NCBI GenBank assembly: GCA_016745035.1
Contig: JADGDE010000010.1
Span: 1 to 64,000, forward strand
Direction of reading: 5' to 3'
Origin: Thiotrichales bacterium
GTDB lineage: Bacteria; Pseudomonadota; Gammaproteobacteria; Beggiatoales; Beggiatoaceae
DNA length: 64,000 bases
The translations under genes were made by a program, and so were the position numbers. Under the pieces are notes generated by a model. The model worked only from the letters and a program-made list of their open reading frames with translations. It was not told the DNA's origin and searched no databases. Positions 26,170-35,101 of this stretch are shown piece by piece. Position 1 is the first letter of the stretch. Each line of letters begins with the position of its first letter.

Positions 26170-26302
26170 TTGATGTTACGCAAAGGCATTTTCAATGCTC
26201 GAAAAGGCAAAAAAAACCGCCATTGTTCTACGGTTAAAGACGACTATGCAGGTGGAAAATCATTCGACTGCTGATAAAAATTGGCTTAGTGCGTCACATC
26301 AG
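26170..26302 (+). repeat. Dispersed inverted-repeat element, diverged copy
   Basis: Ends are TTGATGTTACGCA and TGCGTCACATCAG; the interior is clearly related (CCGCCATTG, TATGCAGGTGGAAAA). No clear target duplication remains. It lies between the DUF1287 gene and the methyltransferase start. Confidence 0.8.
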
Positions 26303-26359
26303 CAATATAGATTCAATTATCCAAGCATCATGACGGCTTATAATGAATACCAAATAGCG

Positions 26360-26944
26360 CTAAGGTTGGTAACGATAATGCCCGGAAATCGGGTAATCAA
26401 ATAGCATGTCTTCGAGTTTTGGCCCTCTACCAATATTATGCACAATCAGGGGATTGCTGCTGAAGAGAGCTTTTTTGTCGGTGACAATGCCAATATGAGG
26501 TAAGTTTTTCGGTACAACCCAGGTAACCAAATCGCCTGCTTTGTAATCTTTGGGATTTTTGCTCACGGGTAACTTTTTGCCGTGGCGAGTAAAAAAGGTG
26601 CGTAAATTAGGCACGCGACGGTGATCAATATTTTTATCGGTACGCGATAAACCCCAAATGCGTTTGGAGGGATAAGCTTTAAAGGCGCGTTTCATATCTT
26701 CGTGTACTAAGACTTGTAAATCTACGCCCAATTGACGATAGGTGCGGATAACCACATCAGTGCACACCCCCGTATTTGCAGGCACATCGCCGCCAGGATA
26801 ACGTAGTTTGACGTAGGCTGGGTTATAGCTAACTTTATGTTTGGTACGCTCCAATGCTGCTGCGACAAGGTCTTGGCTAAACTCCCCGGCATAGCTGGAT
26901 AAGCTGATCATTAAAAATAAGATAAGTGCATAGGGATACCACAT
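26360..26944 (-). CDS. DUF1287 secreted protein (NlpC/P60-like)
   Basis: A 194-aa protein with a signal peptide (ALILFLMISLSSYA-GE). The DUF1287 core is recognisable: 'AALERTKHKVSYNPAYVKLRYPGGDVPANTGVCTDVVIRTYRQLGVDLQ', 'VHEDMKRAF', 'NIDHRRVPNLRTFFTRHG', 'YKAGDLVTWVVPKNLPHIGIVTD'. The C of TGVCTDVV and the H of LPHIGIV would be catalytic in the papain-like NlpC/P60 superfamily. It is a probable periplasmic peptidoglycan-related hydrolase. GGAG precedes ATG. Single gene. Confidence 0.85.
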   Translation of the reverse strand: MWYPYALILFLMISLSSYAGEFSQDLVAAALERTKHKVSYNPAYVKLRYPGGDVPANTGVCTDVVIRTYRQLGVDLQVLVHEDMKRAFKAYPSKRIWGLSRTDKNIDHRRVPNLRTFFTRHGKKLPVSKNPKDYKAGDLVTWVVPKNLPHIGIVTDKKALFSSNPLIVHNIGRGPKLEDMLFDYPISGHYRYQP

Positions 26945-27021
26945 AATAAATCTCCAATTTAGGGTAATAAGGCTATTATTGGCTGTGATTCATTATGAAC
27001 ATAAAGAGCTAAGTTTTATCT

Positions 27022-27429
27022 CTAGCCAACCGTATCATCCTGATTTTTTTTCTCATAAGGGTAATGATTATTACCATAGCGCAATACTAGCACGGTAATC
27101 GCGATCAAAAAAATCGCCCCAGCAATACCCACAATTCGCCATGTGTCTAAATTTTTCATATCCAGAATCATGTAACGGGATAAAGCAACCATGGCGATAT
27201 AGAGCGGCATTCTGACCGGGAGTTTGCCTGATTCCAAATATATGGCAATCATTGCCAACACTTCGAGATAAATAAACAGCAATAATAAATCGGCTAGCGT
27301 GACGATTTGCTGAGCGAACATTTTTTCCAGTTCAAAACCGATGGCAATCAAGGTGCAAACCGTAATGATTAATAGCCCTATGGCTTCGATAGTGGTGAGC
27401 ACATGATGGCTGATTTGTTTGAGTTTCAT
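27022..27429 (-). CDS. PsiE-family membrane protein
   Basis: A 135-aa protein with four predicted membrane helices and the PsiE signature: 'ELEKMFAQQIVTLADLLLLFIYLEVLAMIAIYLESGKLPVRMPLYIAMVALSRYMILD'. PsiE is known as a phosphate-starvation-inducible protein of unclear function. No Pho box was identified upstream. The reading direction is away from the amidohydrolase gene, from which it is separated by a ~100-bp divergent promoter region. Confidence 0.85.
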   Translation of the reverse strand: MKLKQISHHVLTTIEAIGLLIITVCTLIAIGFELEKMFAQQIVTLADLLLLFIYLEVLAMIAIYLESGKLPVRMPLYIAMVALSRYMILDMKNLDTWRIVGIAGAIFLIAITVLVLRYGNNHYPYEKKNQDDTVG

Positions 27430-27532
27430 AGACGTTATCCCTGTGCCGACTTTATGAATGCGTTATTTATAGGTAGTATCATCGCTAGGCTTTTGCAAGC
27501 ATTCTTGAATGCCCTAAACTTACAAAACTATT

Positions 27533-28312
27533 ATGCGACCGATGACTATACTTAGCGATTTTAAATTATTTGATGCCCATTTACACATTATTGACCCAGC
27601 TTTTCCGTTGGTTGCCAATCAAGGTTATGTTCCCTTACCCTTTACAGTTGATGCTTACCAAAAACAATTAGCCGATTATCAATTAGGGGGTGGCGCAGTG
27701 GTTTCTGGTTCTTTTCAAGGCTATGACCAAAGCTATTTAATCGCCGCTTTGGTAAAACTGGGCGCGGGATTTGTCGGGGTTGCGCAATTGCCGTTTGATT
27801 ACCCTGATGCCAAATTAGATCATTTGCATCAATGCGGTGTGCGGGCGCTGCGTTTTAATTTTAAGCGCGGCAGTAGCATCGATTTATCACAGTTAAAAAG
27901 CATGGCGATGCGGGTGTATGAGCGTTACCGTTGGCATGTAGAATTGTATATTGATAGCGCTGAACTTGCGGATTTGTCGGCGGATTTATTGACTTTACCA
28001 GCCTTGAGCATTGATCATTTAGGGCTGTCGGATACAGGGTTTAATACCTTGCTTAATTGGGTAGATAAAGGCGTGCGAGTCAAAGCCACAGGGTTTGGGC
28101 GGATTAATTTTGCCGCTGATAAAGCCATGCAGAAAATCTGTGCGGTGAATCCAGAGGCTTTGTTGTTTGGGACGGATTTACCCTCAACCCGAGCACCACG
28201 CCCCTATCAAGCGGCTGATTTTATCCAAGTGATAGAAGCGTTAGGGGAAAAACAAGCGCGCCGCGTGTTTTATGCTAACGCGGCGGCTTGGTATCGCTTA
28301 AATGATACTTAA
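27533..28312 (+). CDS. Amidohydrolase-family (amidohydrolase_2) metal-dependent hydrolase
   Basis: A 259-aa TIM-barrel hydrolase. FDAHLHI (H16, H18) forms the first metal site; 'ALRFNFKRG', 'WHVELYID', 'LSIDHLGL' and 'LLFGTDLPSTRA' mark the other barrel-strand ends, with the Asp of GTDLP as the usual catalytic acid. It resembles 2-pyrone-4,6-dicarboxylate lactonase-like or TatD-adjacent amidohydrolases; the substrate is unknown. Its stop codon TAA is the last three bases of the 8-bp target duplication of the element that follows, and the next gene converges from the other side. Confidence 0.85.
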   Translation: MRPMTILSDFKLFDAHLHIIDPAFPLVANQGYVPLPFTVDAYQKQLADYQLGGGAVVSGSFQGYDQSYLIAALVKLGAGFVGVAQLPFDYPDAKLDHLHQCGVRALRFNFKRGSSIDLSQLKSMAMRVYERYRWHVELYIDSAELADLSADLLTLPALSIDHLGLSDTGFNTLLNWVDKGVRVKATGFGRINFAADKAMQKICAVNPEALLFGTDLPSTRAPRPYQAADFIQVIEALGEKQARRVFYANAAAWYRLNDT

Positions 28313-28450
28313 CTGATGTTACGCAAAGGCTTCTCTATGCCTCAAAAGACAAAAAAACCGCCATTGCTACACGGCTAGATACCACTATGCAGGTGGAAAA
28401 CTTAGCTATTCTGACAAAAACCATGTTAGTGCGTAACATCAGATACTTAA
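28305..28450 (+). repeat. Inverted-repeat element inserted between two stop codons, perfect 8-bp TSD
   Basis: The core is 28313-28442, bounded by ATACTTAA at 28305-28312 and 28443-28450. The left duplicate contains the TAA of the amidohydrolase gene; the right duplicate contains the TAA (minus strand) of the rhodanese gene. Removing the element and one repeat would restore two convergent genes with overlapping stop codons. Confidence 0.9.
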
Positions 28451-29385
28451 GGAAGTTTGACAGGGTTATTTTTCCCATCTTTGGTCCATTCGTGCATAGA
28501 ACCATCATAAGAGGCCATTTTGTCATTGCCTAAGATTTCCGCCAAAGCAAACCAATGCCCGGTGCTGTAGTGACCGCTGTTGCAATAACTCATGCTCGGT
28601 TTACTGGCATCAATGCCCGCATCAGCAAACACTTTTTTCAGCCCATCAGCCGTTTTGTACAGCACTACGCCCGTTGTGTCGTTTTTATCGAATAAAGTCG
28701 GGTGTGGAACATTAACAGAACCGGGGATATGACCTTTTTTATACACATAGCTGGGTTTGTATTTCTCGCCTTTGAAATACTCTGGTGTACGCCCATCAAT
28801 TAAAGGTAAGCCCGTATCAATTGCCAGCTTCACTTCGGCTTCTGTGCCCATGATATTTTCACGGGTTTTGCCGCTGATGCTAAAGTTGCCCGCAGTCACT
28901 TTCGGTGCTTCGGTGCTGATGTCGCGTTTTTCTGTTGCCCATTTGTGTGTGCCACCATTGAGCAGGGCGACATTATCATAGCCGTAGTATTTGAAGGTCC
29001 AAATCAAACGGGTAGCAAAGGTCATATCTGAGGAGCTTACACCTTTACTAACCACGACCACAGCGCTATCTTTATTCACACCCGCCGCTTGCATTTGAGC
29101 TTCAAATGCCGCTTTGTTGGGGACGAGTTTAATTAAGTCATAGCCATTTTGTTGGCGTTCAACCCGAACTTTTTTCCAATTGATCAGCACTGCGCCAGGA
29201 ATATGAGCCGCATCATAACTTTTCAGATCCTTACGTACATCTAAAATTGCGACATCTTTTAAGTTGGCAGCGAGCCAGTCCGTTTCGACCAAACTACCGG
29301 GCACATCGACTGCCCATGCATTAAGTGCGGTTAAGTTTAAGGCAACGGCACAAGTTAAGTTTTTGAGGGTAAATATTTTAGACAT
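28447..29385 (-). CDS. Periplasmic two-domain thiosulfate sulfurtransferase (rhodanese)
   Basis: A 312-aa protein with a signal peptide (LTCAVALNLTALNAWA-V). Two rhodanese domains follow: residues ~30-160 (inactive; SKGVSSS where the active Cys loop would be) and ~175-310 with the active-site loop YCNSGHYSTG (C268). It transfers sulfane sulfur from thiosulfate or a persulfide donor in the periplasm. The start at 29385 follows AAAGGAGAG; the frame is open 20 codons further upstream. Active enzyme with a degenerate first domain is normal for this type. It faces the amidohydrolase gene, with an inserted repeat element at the stop. Confidence 0.9.
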   Translation of the reverse strand: MSKIFTLKNLTCAVALNLTALNAWAVDVPGSLVETDWLAANLKDVAILDVRKDLKSYDAAHIPGAVLINWKKVRVERQQNGYDLIKLVPNKAAFEAQMQAAGVNKDSAVVVVSKGVSSSDMTFATRLIWTFKYYGYDNVALLNGGTHKWATEKRDISTEAPKVTAGNFSISGKTRENIMGTEAEVKLAIDTGLPLIDGRTPEYFKGEKYKPSYVYKKGHIPGSVNVPHPTLFDKNDTTGVVLYKTADGLKKVFADAGIDASKPSMSYCNSGHYSTGHWFALAEILGNDKMASYDGSMHEWTKDGKNNPVKLP

Positions 29386-29481
29386 AGTCTCTCCTTTGTG
29401 GGCTATCGTTATATTTAAAGTTATAGCTTGATAACGACGATCCATTATACGAGGTGAAGAGAGACAAGCAAAGCGATGTTT

Positions 29482-30258
29482 TTATTGAGAGTTAGAGGTG
29501 AAAACATAACGTTTATTTTTCACCTGCACATTGTGTGGCAAGCCGGTATCTACAAACCAATCATAGCCTTGTTTTAAGTTTGACCAGAAATCAAACCAAG
29601 GATGATCGGCATGGGCTTGGAGTTTGTCGGTGCTTAAATGAAATGGAAAAATATGTACGCGAAAAAACGGCTGCCCCTGATCTAAGGCGGTTTTGGCTAA
29701 GGTGTAAATTTCTTCAATTAAGGGATCAGTCATGGCATAACAGCCCACCGAGACACAACGCCCATGTACCATCAAAAAACTGCCTGTACGCCCGTGCGCC
29801 CTATCGTAACGATTAGGAAAACCTAGATTAAACGCTAGATGATAATTGCTATGGGGATTGAGTTGTTTGGCAGTGACAAAATAAAACCCCTCAGGAGCCA
29901 TGCCATCGCCTTCTTTAAGCTTTGGCCCAAGACCGCCCGCGCCATAGTAGCAAATGGGGTAACGGCGAAATAGCTGATAACGCTCGCCAGATTTAACCCA
30001 AACCTCGAGTTCTTTTTCTTGTTTAAAAAGACGGATAAAAATTGGGCTGCCCCAACGCAAATTTTGTTCGGCAAAGGCTTTTTTGAGTAAAGGGGTGTGT
30101 TTTTTAATCGCCTTTGCAGCACGGTTATTGTCGATGCTTAATTGTTTGATGGCATTTTCGACACGGTTTTTATTCACACTTTGATCGCTAAACCAAAAAT
30201 AAATACTGGATAAGAGGATAAACAGTAATACGACACTGAATGTTTTTATGGAAACCAT
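29482..30258 (-). CDS. YafK-like murein L,D-transpeptidase
   Basis: A 258-aa protein with an N-terminal membrane anchor (VVLLFILLSSIYFWF) and a YkuD-type catalytic domain of the YafK subfamily: 'YPICYYGAGGLGPKLKEGDGMAPEGFYFV' and the catalytic signature HGRCVSVGCYAM (H165, C173). It acts in the periplasm on peptidoglycan cross-links or on Lpp/OmpA tethering. Its first 13 bases overlap the end of the OpgB-like gene, so the two are co-transcribed and translationally linked. Confidence 0.88.
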   Translation of the reverse strand: MVSIKTFSVVLLFILLSSIYFWFSDQSVNKNRVENAIKQLSIDNNRAAKAIKKHTPLLKKAFAEQNLRWGSPIFIRLFKQEKELEVWVKSGERYQLFRRYPICYYGAGGLGPKLKEGDGMAPEGFYFVTAKQLNPHSNYHLAFNLGFPNRYDRAHGRTGSFLMVHGRCVSVGCYAMTDPLIEEIYTLAKTALDQGQPFFRVHIFPFHLSTDKLQAHADHPWFDFWSNLKQGYDWFVDTGLPHNVQVKNKRYVFTSNSQ

Positions 30259-32612
30259 GAGACAGCCGTTTTATCTAAACTAAATTCTAAGGCATTATTT
30301 GCCCAAGAAGACTGATTATGCAAGGTTAATTGATGGCGCTGCCCTTCAATATCCGCAGCCAATACTTCAAGCGTCTTACCATCATAATAACTCAAACAGG
30401 TATTCGGGGTGGTTGGTTCATTTAACGGCTCAAAACTTAGCAAACGAAAATGCTCTGAGTCGAGGCGTTTTAATTTTGCTTGATAGAGCAAACCATGAAC
30501 GGTTAAGACTTTGGGTAATGATAAAATTTCTTCATCGGCTAAATATTGCGCAATCTTATCTTCAGGACGAGAACAAAGCTTGGCTTGCGTCGTTTCTAAC
30601 AGCTCAGCACTCATAGCCATCTCTAGCTTAGCTTGACAATCTTCTGTGGTAATTTGAATTTGGTTAAAATGCGTATAAAAGCCAACATAGTTAGGTTTTT
30701 TTTGTTCGTGAACGAATAAGACTGCAAAATCATCTGTTGGTGCTTGGGTGGTTTGCAGTCTTTGCGGTAAAACGCTGTGTTTGGCAATGACTAACAAGGC
30801 ATTTTGTGATGCTTGGGCTAAATAATAAGGCAGCGCTTTATGATGAATTACTTTGGTGCGGCGCATATTACCTTGTTTATCGACAAAAATTAAGACCACT
30901 TGCTCATTTGGCCATGCGTTTTTGTTTACCCCTTGCCCTGAAAAATTTAAGGTAATAGATTTTCCACCAATACGTATTTTTTGATGCTCAGGACCGTTAG
31001 TTTGTAGCATGTGGTTCCCCCGACAGACAGCAGTATCAAAATGAGGGCTAAAATAATGCGAATTAATATAATCAAAGGCGTACATTTGCCGCTTGCTGAT
31101 GCGCTGAAGACGTTCTGGGAAGTTATCCGTTAATAAACTATCGCCAAGTAGGAACTGTTGTTGATGTTGTACGCCCAGCGCTGCCAATAAAGTCGGGGCA
31201 ATATCCATATGAAAACCACGGTGTTCGATAACACCGGACTTACCTGTGTTTAATAAGGTAAAAAATAATTTCCGCTGGTAATCTTTGGGATAAAATGGCT
31301 CGGCATGATTACGCAAGGCTAAATGATCACTGACTAGCGCAACGATGGTGTTTTCATAGGCTGGATGTTGGCTGATACGCTGTAAAAACTGTGTCAGCAA
31401 TTGATCCGAGCAATGTACAGCGGCTAACATGGTATTGTCTTGTGTGTATGCCTTGCAAGACTTCGAGGCGTGTCCTGCGGGGTGGTGCGTATCTAATGTG
31501 AGCAAAGTCAGGTTAAATGGCTTACCAGTATTAGCCAAAGCTGCATATTTTTTGGCGGCTAACTCAAATAAACTATCATCATATAGCCCCCAGGAATTTA
31601 AATAGCTAGGATCAGCTAAATGGGGTGATAATTCTTCCCGCCCCAACACTTCGCCATATTGATGCGCCTGAAAAAATGCACCTTTGCCAGCAAATTGGCT
31701 CGAAGCCCCGCCCATGTAAGTTTGTTGGTAACCTGCCTGATGTAAAATATCCCCTAAACAAATGCCTTTTTCTAAAAAACCGCATTGCAAAATATCATTA
31801 CCGCCGATACCGCTGTAATTAATCAAGGGTGTGCCACATTGCGAGGCCAATATACCGGCAATCGTCCAGCGCGTACCTGCGGTTTGTTCGATATTAGGGA
31901 AATCTAAGCCAATTTGTCGATAGGCTTGTAAATTAGAGGTTAAATTCGGAAAAATGCTGTTTTCTAAGTAAATTTGATCCAAACTTTCCAAATAAATTAA
32001 AACTAAGTTTTTCCCTGCGATTGCCGGTGCTAGGGTTTGGCTAATCGCTTTCGTATTCAAACCCAAGGCTTCAATTTCATCCAAACTCATGTGTTTAACG
32101 CTATTGCTGTTATCTCGATATACTTGCAAAAAGTCTTGCCATGTACTGTGACTTGCTACGCCCGTGCCCAACAGTATTAGAAAAAATAAAACCGGTGCTT
32201 TGGGACCGAGATTAAATGGCAATGGGCGGCGCACCAACACATAAATATTGAATAAAAAAACACTCAGTAAAGCGGCGATGGCAATACTTAACCAAGGATA
32301 GAGCGTTAAACTATTAAAAAATAATTGCGGATTAAAATGGAAAAAGAAGCGATTGTTAAAGCCTTCACCTTGTAGGAAAAAAGAGACTAACTGGGTCAAT
32401 TCTAATAAAAAAATTAATAACAACGGCAGCAAGGCGCTGAAAAAGCGCCATAAGGTATTTTTTAGTCGATATGCTAGCCCGAAAATGGCCGTTGCCATTA
32501 ATAATAAGGCAAGCAAGCCATTGCCCAGCCAAGTTAATGAATTATCGTAACTGTAATAAAAGCTCAGTAGTAAAGGCAGAGAAAATAAGCTGAAAAAAAT
32601 AAAATGGGGCAT
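30246..32612 (-). CDS. opgB: Phosphoglycerol transferase I-like (OpgB/MdoB) sulfatase-fold membrane enzyme
   Basis: A 788-aa protein with four or five N-terminal transmembrane helices (to about residue 165) and a periplasmic alkaline-phosphatase/sulfatase fold: 'NLVLIYLESLDQIYLEN' with the metal-ligand acid, 'TAGTRWTIAGILASQCGTPL' carrying the catalytic Thr region, 'LLTLDTHHPAGH', and 'LVSDHLALRNHA'. OpgB decorates periplasmic glucans with phosphoglycerol, and the 'FPNLTSNL...TRWTIAGILASQCG' block is closest to OpgB. A C-terminal ~250 residues form a beta-rich extension. No opgG or opgH is nearby. The upstream GTG at 32636 lies in a hairpin; ATG 32612 is preferred but lacks an obvious RBS. 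Confidence 0.75.
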   Translation of the reverse strand: MPHFIFFSLFSLPLLLSFYYSYDNSLTWLGNGLLALLLMATAIFGLAYRLKNTLWRFFSALLPLLLIFLLELTQLVSFFLQGEGFNNRFFFHFNPQLFFNSLTLYPWLSIAIAALLSVFLFNIYVLVRRPLPFNLGPKAPVLFFLILLGTGVASHSTWQDFLQVYRDNSNSVKHMSLDEIEALGLNTKAISQTLAPAIAGKNLVLIYLESLDQIYLENSIFPNLTSNLQAYRQIGLDFPNIEQTAGTRWTIAGILASQCGTPLINYSGIGGNDILQCGFLEKGICLGDILHQAGYQQTYMGGASSQFAGKGAFFQAHQYGEVLGREELSPHLADPSYLNSWGLYDDSLFELAAKKYAALANTGKPFNLTLLTLDTHHPAGHASKSCKAYTQDNTMLAAVHCSDQLLTQFLQRISQHPAYENTIVALVSDHLALRNHAEPFYPKDYQRKLFFTLLNTGKSGVIEHRGFHMDIAPTLLAALGVQHQQQFLLGDSLLTDNFPERLQRISKRQMYAFDYINSHYFSPHFDTAVCRGNHMLQTNGPEHQKIRIGGKSITLNFSGQGVNKNAWPNEQVVLIFVDKQGNMRRTKVIHHKALPYYLAQASQNALLVIAKHSVLPQRLQTTQAPTDDFAVLFVHEQKKPNYVGFYTHFNQIQITTEDCQAKLEMAMSAELLETTQAKLCSRPEDKIAQYLADEEILSLPKVLTVHGLLYQAKLKRLDSEHFRLLSFEPLNEPTTPNTCLSYYDGKTLEVLAADIEGQRHQLTLHNQSSWANNALEFSLDKTAVSWFP

Positions 32613-32630
32613 AAGGTTCAAGAAAGGAAA

Positions 32631-32662
32631 CAACACATAGTTTTATCACTATGTGTTGTTTA
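32631..32662 (-). terminator. Hairpin between bamB and the OpgB-like gene
   Basis: CAACACATAG pairs perfectly with CTATGTGTTG around TTTTATCA (10-bp stem, 8-base loop). On the minus strand it follows the bamB stop and is followed by TTTCCTTTC. It probably terminates bamB transcripts or reduces read-through into opgB. Confidence 0.65.
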
Positions 32663-32670
32663 GGGTGAAT

Positions 32671-33807
32671 TTAAGGACGCAGTAAACTCAATTGTCCCGA
32701 GTCGTTTAAGCTCAACACCCCTTGCTCGGTCACAGTTAAGCTACGAATCGCGCTTTTACCCAAACGCACCCGAGCATAAAAACTGCCATCTTCATTATTA
32801 AGCCAGTGGACATAGCCTTCAAAATCAGCCACGGCGACTTTATTTTCATAAGCAACAGGCGCACTGACAAAACGGGCAAATAAATCACTTTGTTGCCATA
32901 AGGTATTGCCACTATAACGCTCCAAAGCGCGCACATGCCCTTTGGGCGTGGTTAAATACACGCCGTTACTATCTACACCTAAGTTTAAATGCGAGGCTTG
33001 ATCACTTTGCCACATCACTTGATTATTGAACGGGTCTAAAGCAGCGGTTTGTCCTTGGAAACTGCTAACATATAGGGTGCGGTTAGCAAAACTCAAAGCG
33101 GCATCAATATCAATCATGCGCTCCAAATCGCTACGCCCACGAGGTTGAGCTAAATTCATTTTCCAATGACTTTTACCGCTAAGACTATCTAACGCGACCA
33201 ATTCACCATTATCAAAACCAGCAAATACCCGGTCATTGTGCAATAAAGGCGTGCTATTGCCACGTAAACTTAATGCGGGCGTGCTGCTTTGGTAGTGCCA
33301 AAGTTCACTGCCATCATCAGCATTTAGGGCGGTGATGCGGTTATTATTGGTGCGGACAATAATCAAATTACCATTGATTTGCGCCGGGGTTAAAATTTCG
33401 CTCGATAATTGTTTTTGCCATAAAGTGCTGCCATCCTTGGCATCCAAGACCCGCAATTCACCTTGGCTGCTGCCAACTAAAATCTTGCCCTCACCAACGC
33501 CAGGGCTGGCGCTTAAACTTAAGCCTGTTTTGTATTGTGAAACCAACTGCCCGGTTTCCAATTCAAAAATTTGAATCCGCCCATCCAAATCGCCAAGATA
33601 AATCCGTTGTTGCCAAATGCGAGGGGTTAAAGGGGTGTTGTGTTTTTCGCTATCAGCACTACTGCTTTGCTGCCAGACAATTTGGCTGGCTTTGGCGTTG
33701 GCAAGTGGTTTCAGCGGTGTAGGAGGGTCAATATAGTCTTTACTGCCACAAGCACTGAGTAGCAATGCAAGCAAGGGATAAATCAGGGTTCTTAAAGATA
33801 AACGCAT
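32671..33807 (-). CDS. bamB: Outer membrane assembly lipoprotein BamB
   Basis: A 378-aa lipoprotein: signal peptide with lipobox LLLSACGS, then an eight-bladed beta-propeller of PQQ-like repeats (LDGRIQIFELETGQL, GELRVLDAKDGSTLWQKQL, NRITALNADDGSELWHYQS, GELVALDSLSGKSHW, GHVRALERYSGNTLWQQ). It belongs to the Bam complex that inserts beta-barrel proteins. The start at 33807 follows AGGAA with good spacing; an open frame of 15 codons runs into the DUF4381 gene. Usual neighbours hisS, der and yfgM are not seen. Confidence 0.93.
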   Translation of the reverse strand: MRLSLRTLIYPLLALLLSACGSKDYIDPPTPLKPLANAKASQIVWQQSSSADSEKHNTPLTPRIWQQRIYLGDLDGRIQIFELETGQLVSQYKTGLSLSASPGVGEGKILVGSSQGELRVLDAKDGSTLWQKQLSSEILTPAQINGNLIIVRTNNNRITALNADDGSELWHYQSSTPALSLRGNSTPLLHNDRVFAGFDNGELVALDSLSGKSHWKMNLAQPRGRSDLERMIDIDAALSFANRTLYVSSFQGQTAALDPFNNQVMWQSDQASHLNLGVDSNGVYLTTPKGHVRALERYSGNTLWQQSDLFARFVSAPVAYENKVAVADFEGYVHWLNNEDGSFYARVRLGKSAIRSLTVTEQGVLSLNDSGQLSLLRP

Positions 33808-33821
33808 GTTTGGTTCCTGCA

Positions 33822-34298
33822 TTAGGGAAAGTGGGGTAAATTGTGTATCCAAAGATGGCTACGGGCAAGTAAATTATGACAATCATCCACACTTAAGGGT
33901 GGCTTTGCTTGATAAGGGGCGCTGATAAGGGCTTTTTCAAACGGGGTATCACTGTAGCGATTGAGAAAATCTAGCCATGCTGTCCCTGTCAATCCTGCTA
34001 CATTAGCCCTAGGCTGCTGGCTCAGAGCATAACGACGTAATAACTGTGATAAAGATTGAATCAGTTTTTGTGCATCTGGCGCGTTTTGATAATCAGCGGC
34101 AAGTTGGTCTAATAAAGCTAAAGCTGCCCGTTTATTGGCATTTTGTCTGTATTTTTTACGCCAAAACCAAAGCAAAGCGACTAAGGCGCTCAGAGCGATA
34201 GCAAGCAGCAACCACCAACCCAGCGCCAGCGGCCATTGGCTGATCGCTTCTGGTTCAATAATATCGTGAAGTTGTGCCAAAGGGTCGGCGCTGTTCAT
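33822..34298 (-). CDS. DUF4381 membrane protein
   Basis: A 158-aa protein with one membrane helix (ALGWWLLLAIALSALVALLWFWRK) after a short DPLAQLHDIIEPEAISQWPL leader typical of DUF4381. A cytosolic C-terminal helical domain (LRRYALSQ..., LTGTAWLDFLNRY) follows. The family is usually part of MoxR/BatA-type operons. Here it stands alone between bamB and a Mth938-like gene without MoxR or VWA partners in the window, which is unusual. Confidence 0.8.
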   Translation of the reverse strand: MNSADPLAQLHDIIEPEAISQWPLALGWWLLLAIALSALVALLWFWRKKYRQNANKRAALALLDQLAADYQNAPDAQKLIQSLSQLLRRYALSQQPRANVAGLTGTAWLDFLNRYSDTPFEKALISAPYQAKPPLSVDDCHNLLARSHLWIHNLPHFP

Positions 34299-34301
34299 GT
34301 T

Positions 34302-34670
34302 CTAAAGCAATAAAGCGGCGAGGACGCGACGTTTTTCGGAGGCTAAAACAGTATAGGTACGACAAGCCGAGGCTGTGCTCATGACTTCGACACCAATATT
34401 GTGTTCAATGAGTTGACGATATAACTGCGGTTCAGGAAAGCGCATTTGTGCGCCTGTGCCTAAAATAATGACATCTGGTTGATAACTGACAAAGGCATCA
34501 AACGCCTGTGTGCTTAAATCCTCAAAACGATCCACATCCCAAGGACTCAGACTATCATCACTTAATAGCAAAGCATGGGGATACTCTTGTTGATTTACCC
34601 GTAGATATTGCCCTGCTTGATAGTCATTGATCTGATAAGTTTGCCCGTCTGTATCCAGTTCAAATTTCAT
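34302..34670 (-). CDS. Mth938/Xcc1710-like domain protein
   Basis: A 122-aa protein with the conserved DUF498 pattern: '[58 protein letters not shown]'. It is related to NDUFAF3, a mitochondrial complex I assembly factor; bacterial members have no settled role. Its ATG overlaps the csrA stop (ATGA), so the pair is translationally coupled. Confidence 0.88.
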   Translation of the reverse strand: MKFELDTDGQTYQINDYQAGQYLRVNQQEYPHALLLSDDSLSPWDVDRFEDLSTQAFDAFVSYQPDVIILGTGAQMRFPEPQLYRQLIEHNIGVEVMSTASACRTYTVLASEKRRVLAALLL

Positions 34671-34864
34671 GGGGTTTCATCATCTTCCCAAGTATGTTCT
34701 TTTTCGTGTTGAATCCGTTGATAGATTTCTTCCCGATGAACAGCTACCTCGCGAGGTGCTTCCACACCTATGCGTACTTGCTGCCCTTTGACACCTAAGA
34801 TAGTGACTGTAATGTCGTCACCTATCATCAGCGACTCTCCCACGCGCCGAGTCAGAATTAACAT
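34667..34864 (-). CDS. csrA: Carbon storage regulator CsrA
   Basis: A 65-aa RNA-binding regulator: [24 protein letters not shown] with the RNA-contact residues L4 and R6 and the VAVHREEIY helix (R44). It controls translation of target mRNAs through GGA motifs, typically affecting motility, biofilm and central carbon flux. It lies downstream of lysC as in many gammaproteobacteria. The 3' partner is a Mth938-like gene by ATGA overlap. No RsmY/CsrB-type RNA was detected in the window. Confidence 0.95.
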   Translation of the reverse strand: MLILTRRVGESLMIGDDITVTILGVKGQQVRIGVEAPREVAVHREEIYQRIQHEKEHTWEDDETP

Positions 34865-34988
34865 GCGATATCCTCCGCTTAAATGACACCTTGTCTTGTT
34901 ATTAACCCAAGCAAAGGCTTAGATTTATATCGGTATTTGCCGATACCCCCTTCAGTGCCCTTATAAAAACGCTGTACCCTGTAATTTA

Positions 34989-35073
34989 CGGATGTTACGC
35001 AAAGGCTAAAACCACTATGCAGCTGGAAAATCCGTAGTATAGTGGCAAAAACGGTGTTAGTACGTAACATCAG
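34989..35073 (+). repeat. Internally deleted inverted-repeat element (85 bp) in lysC-csrA gap
   Basis: Left end CGGATGTTACGCAAAGGC and right end TTAGTACGTAACATCAG are retained, with AACCACTATGCAGCTGGAAAA inside; the A/T-rich hairpin and the CCGCCATTGC block are lost. It is the same size class as the copy at 49586-49670. It lies between lysC and csrA. AAGCAAAGGCTTAG at about 34908 may be a further decayed scrap. Confidence 0.7.
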
Positions 35074-35101
35074 CTCTTTAATTATTATTGTGGCACGGGT
35101 A

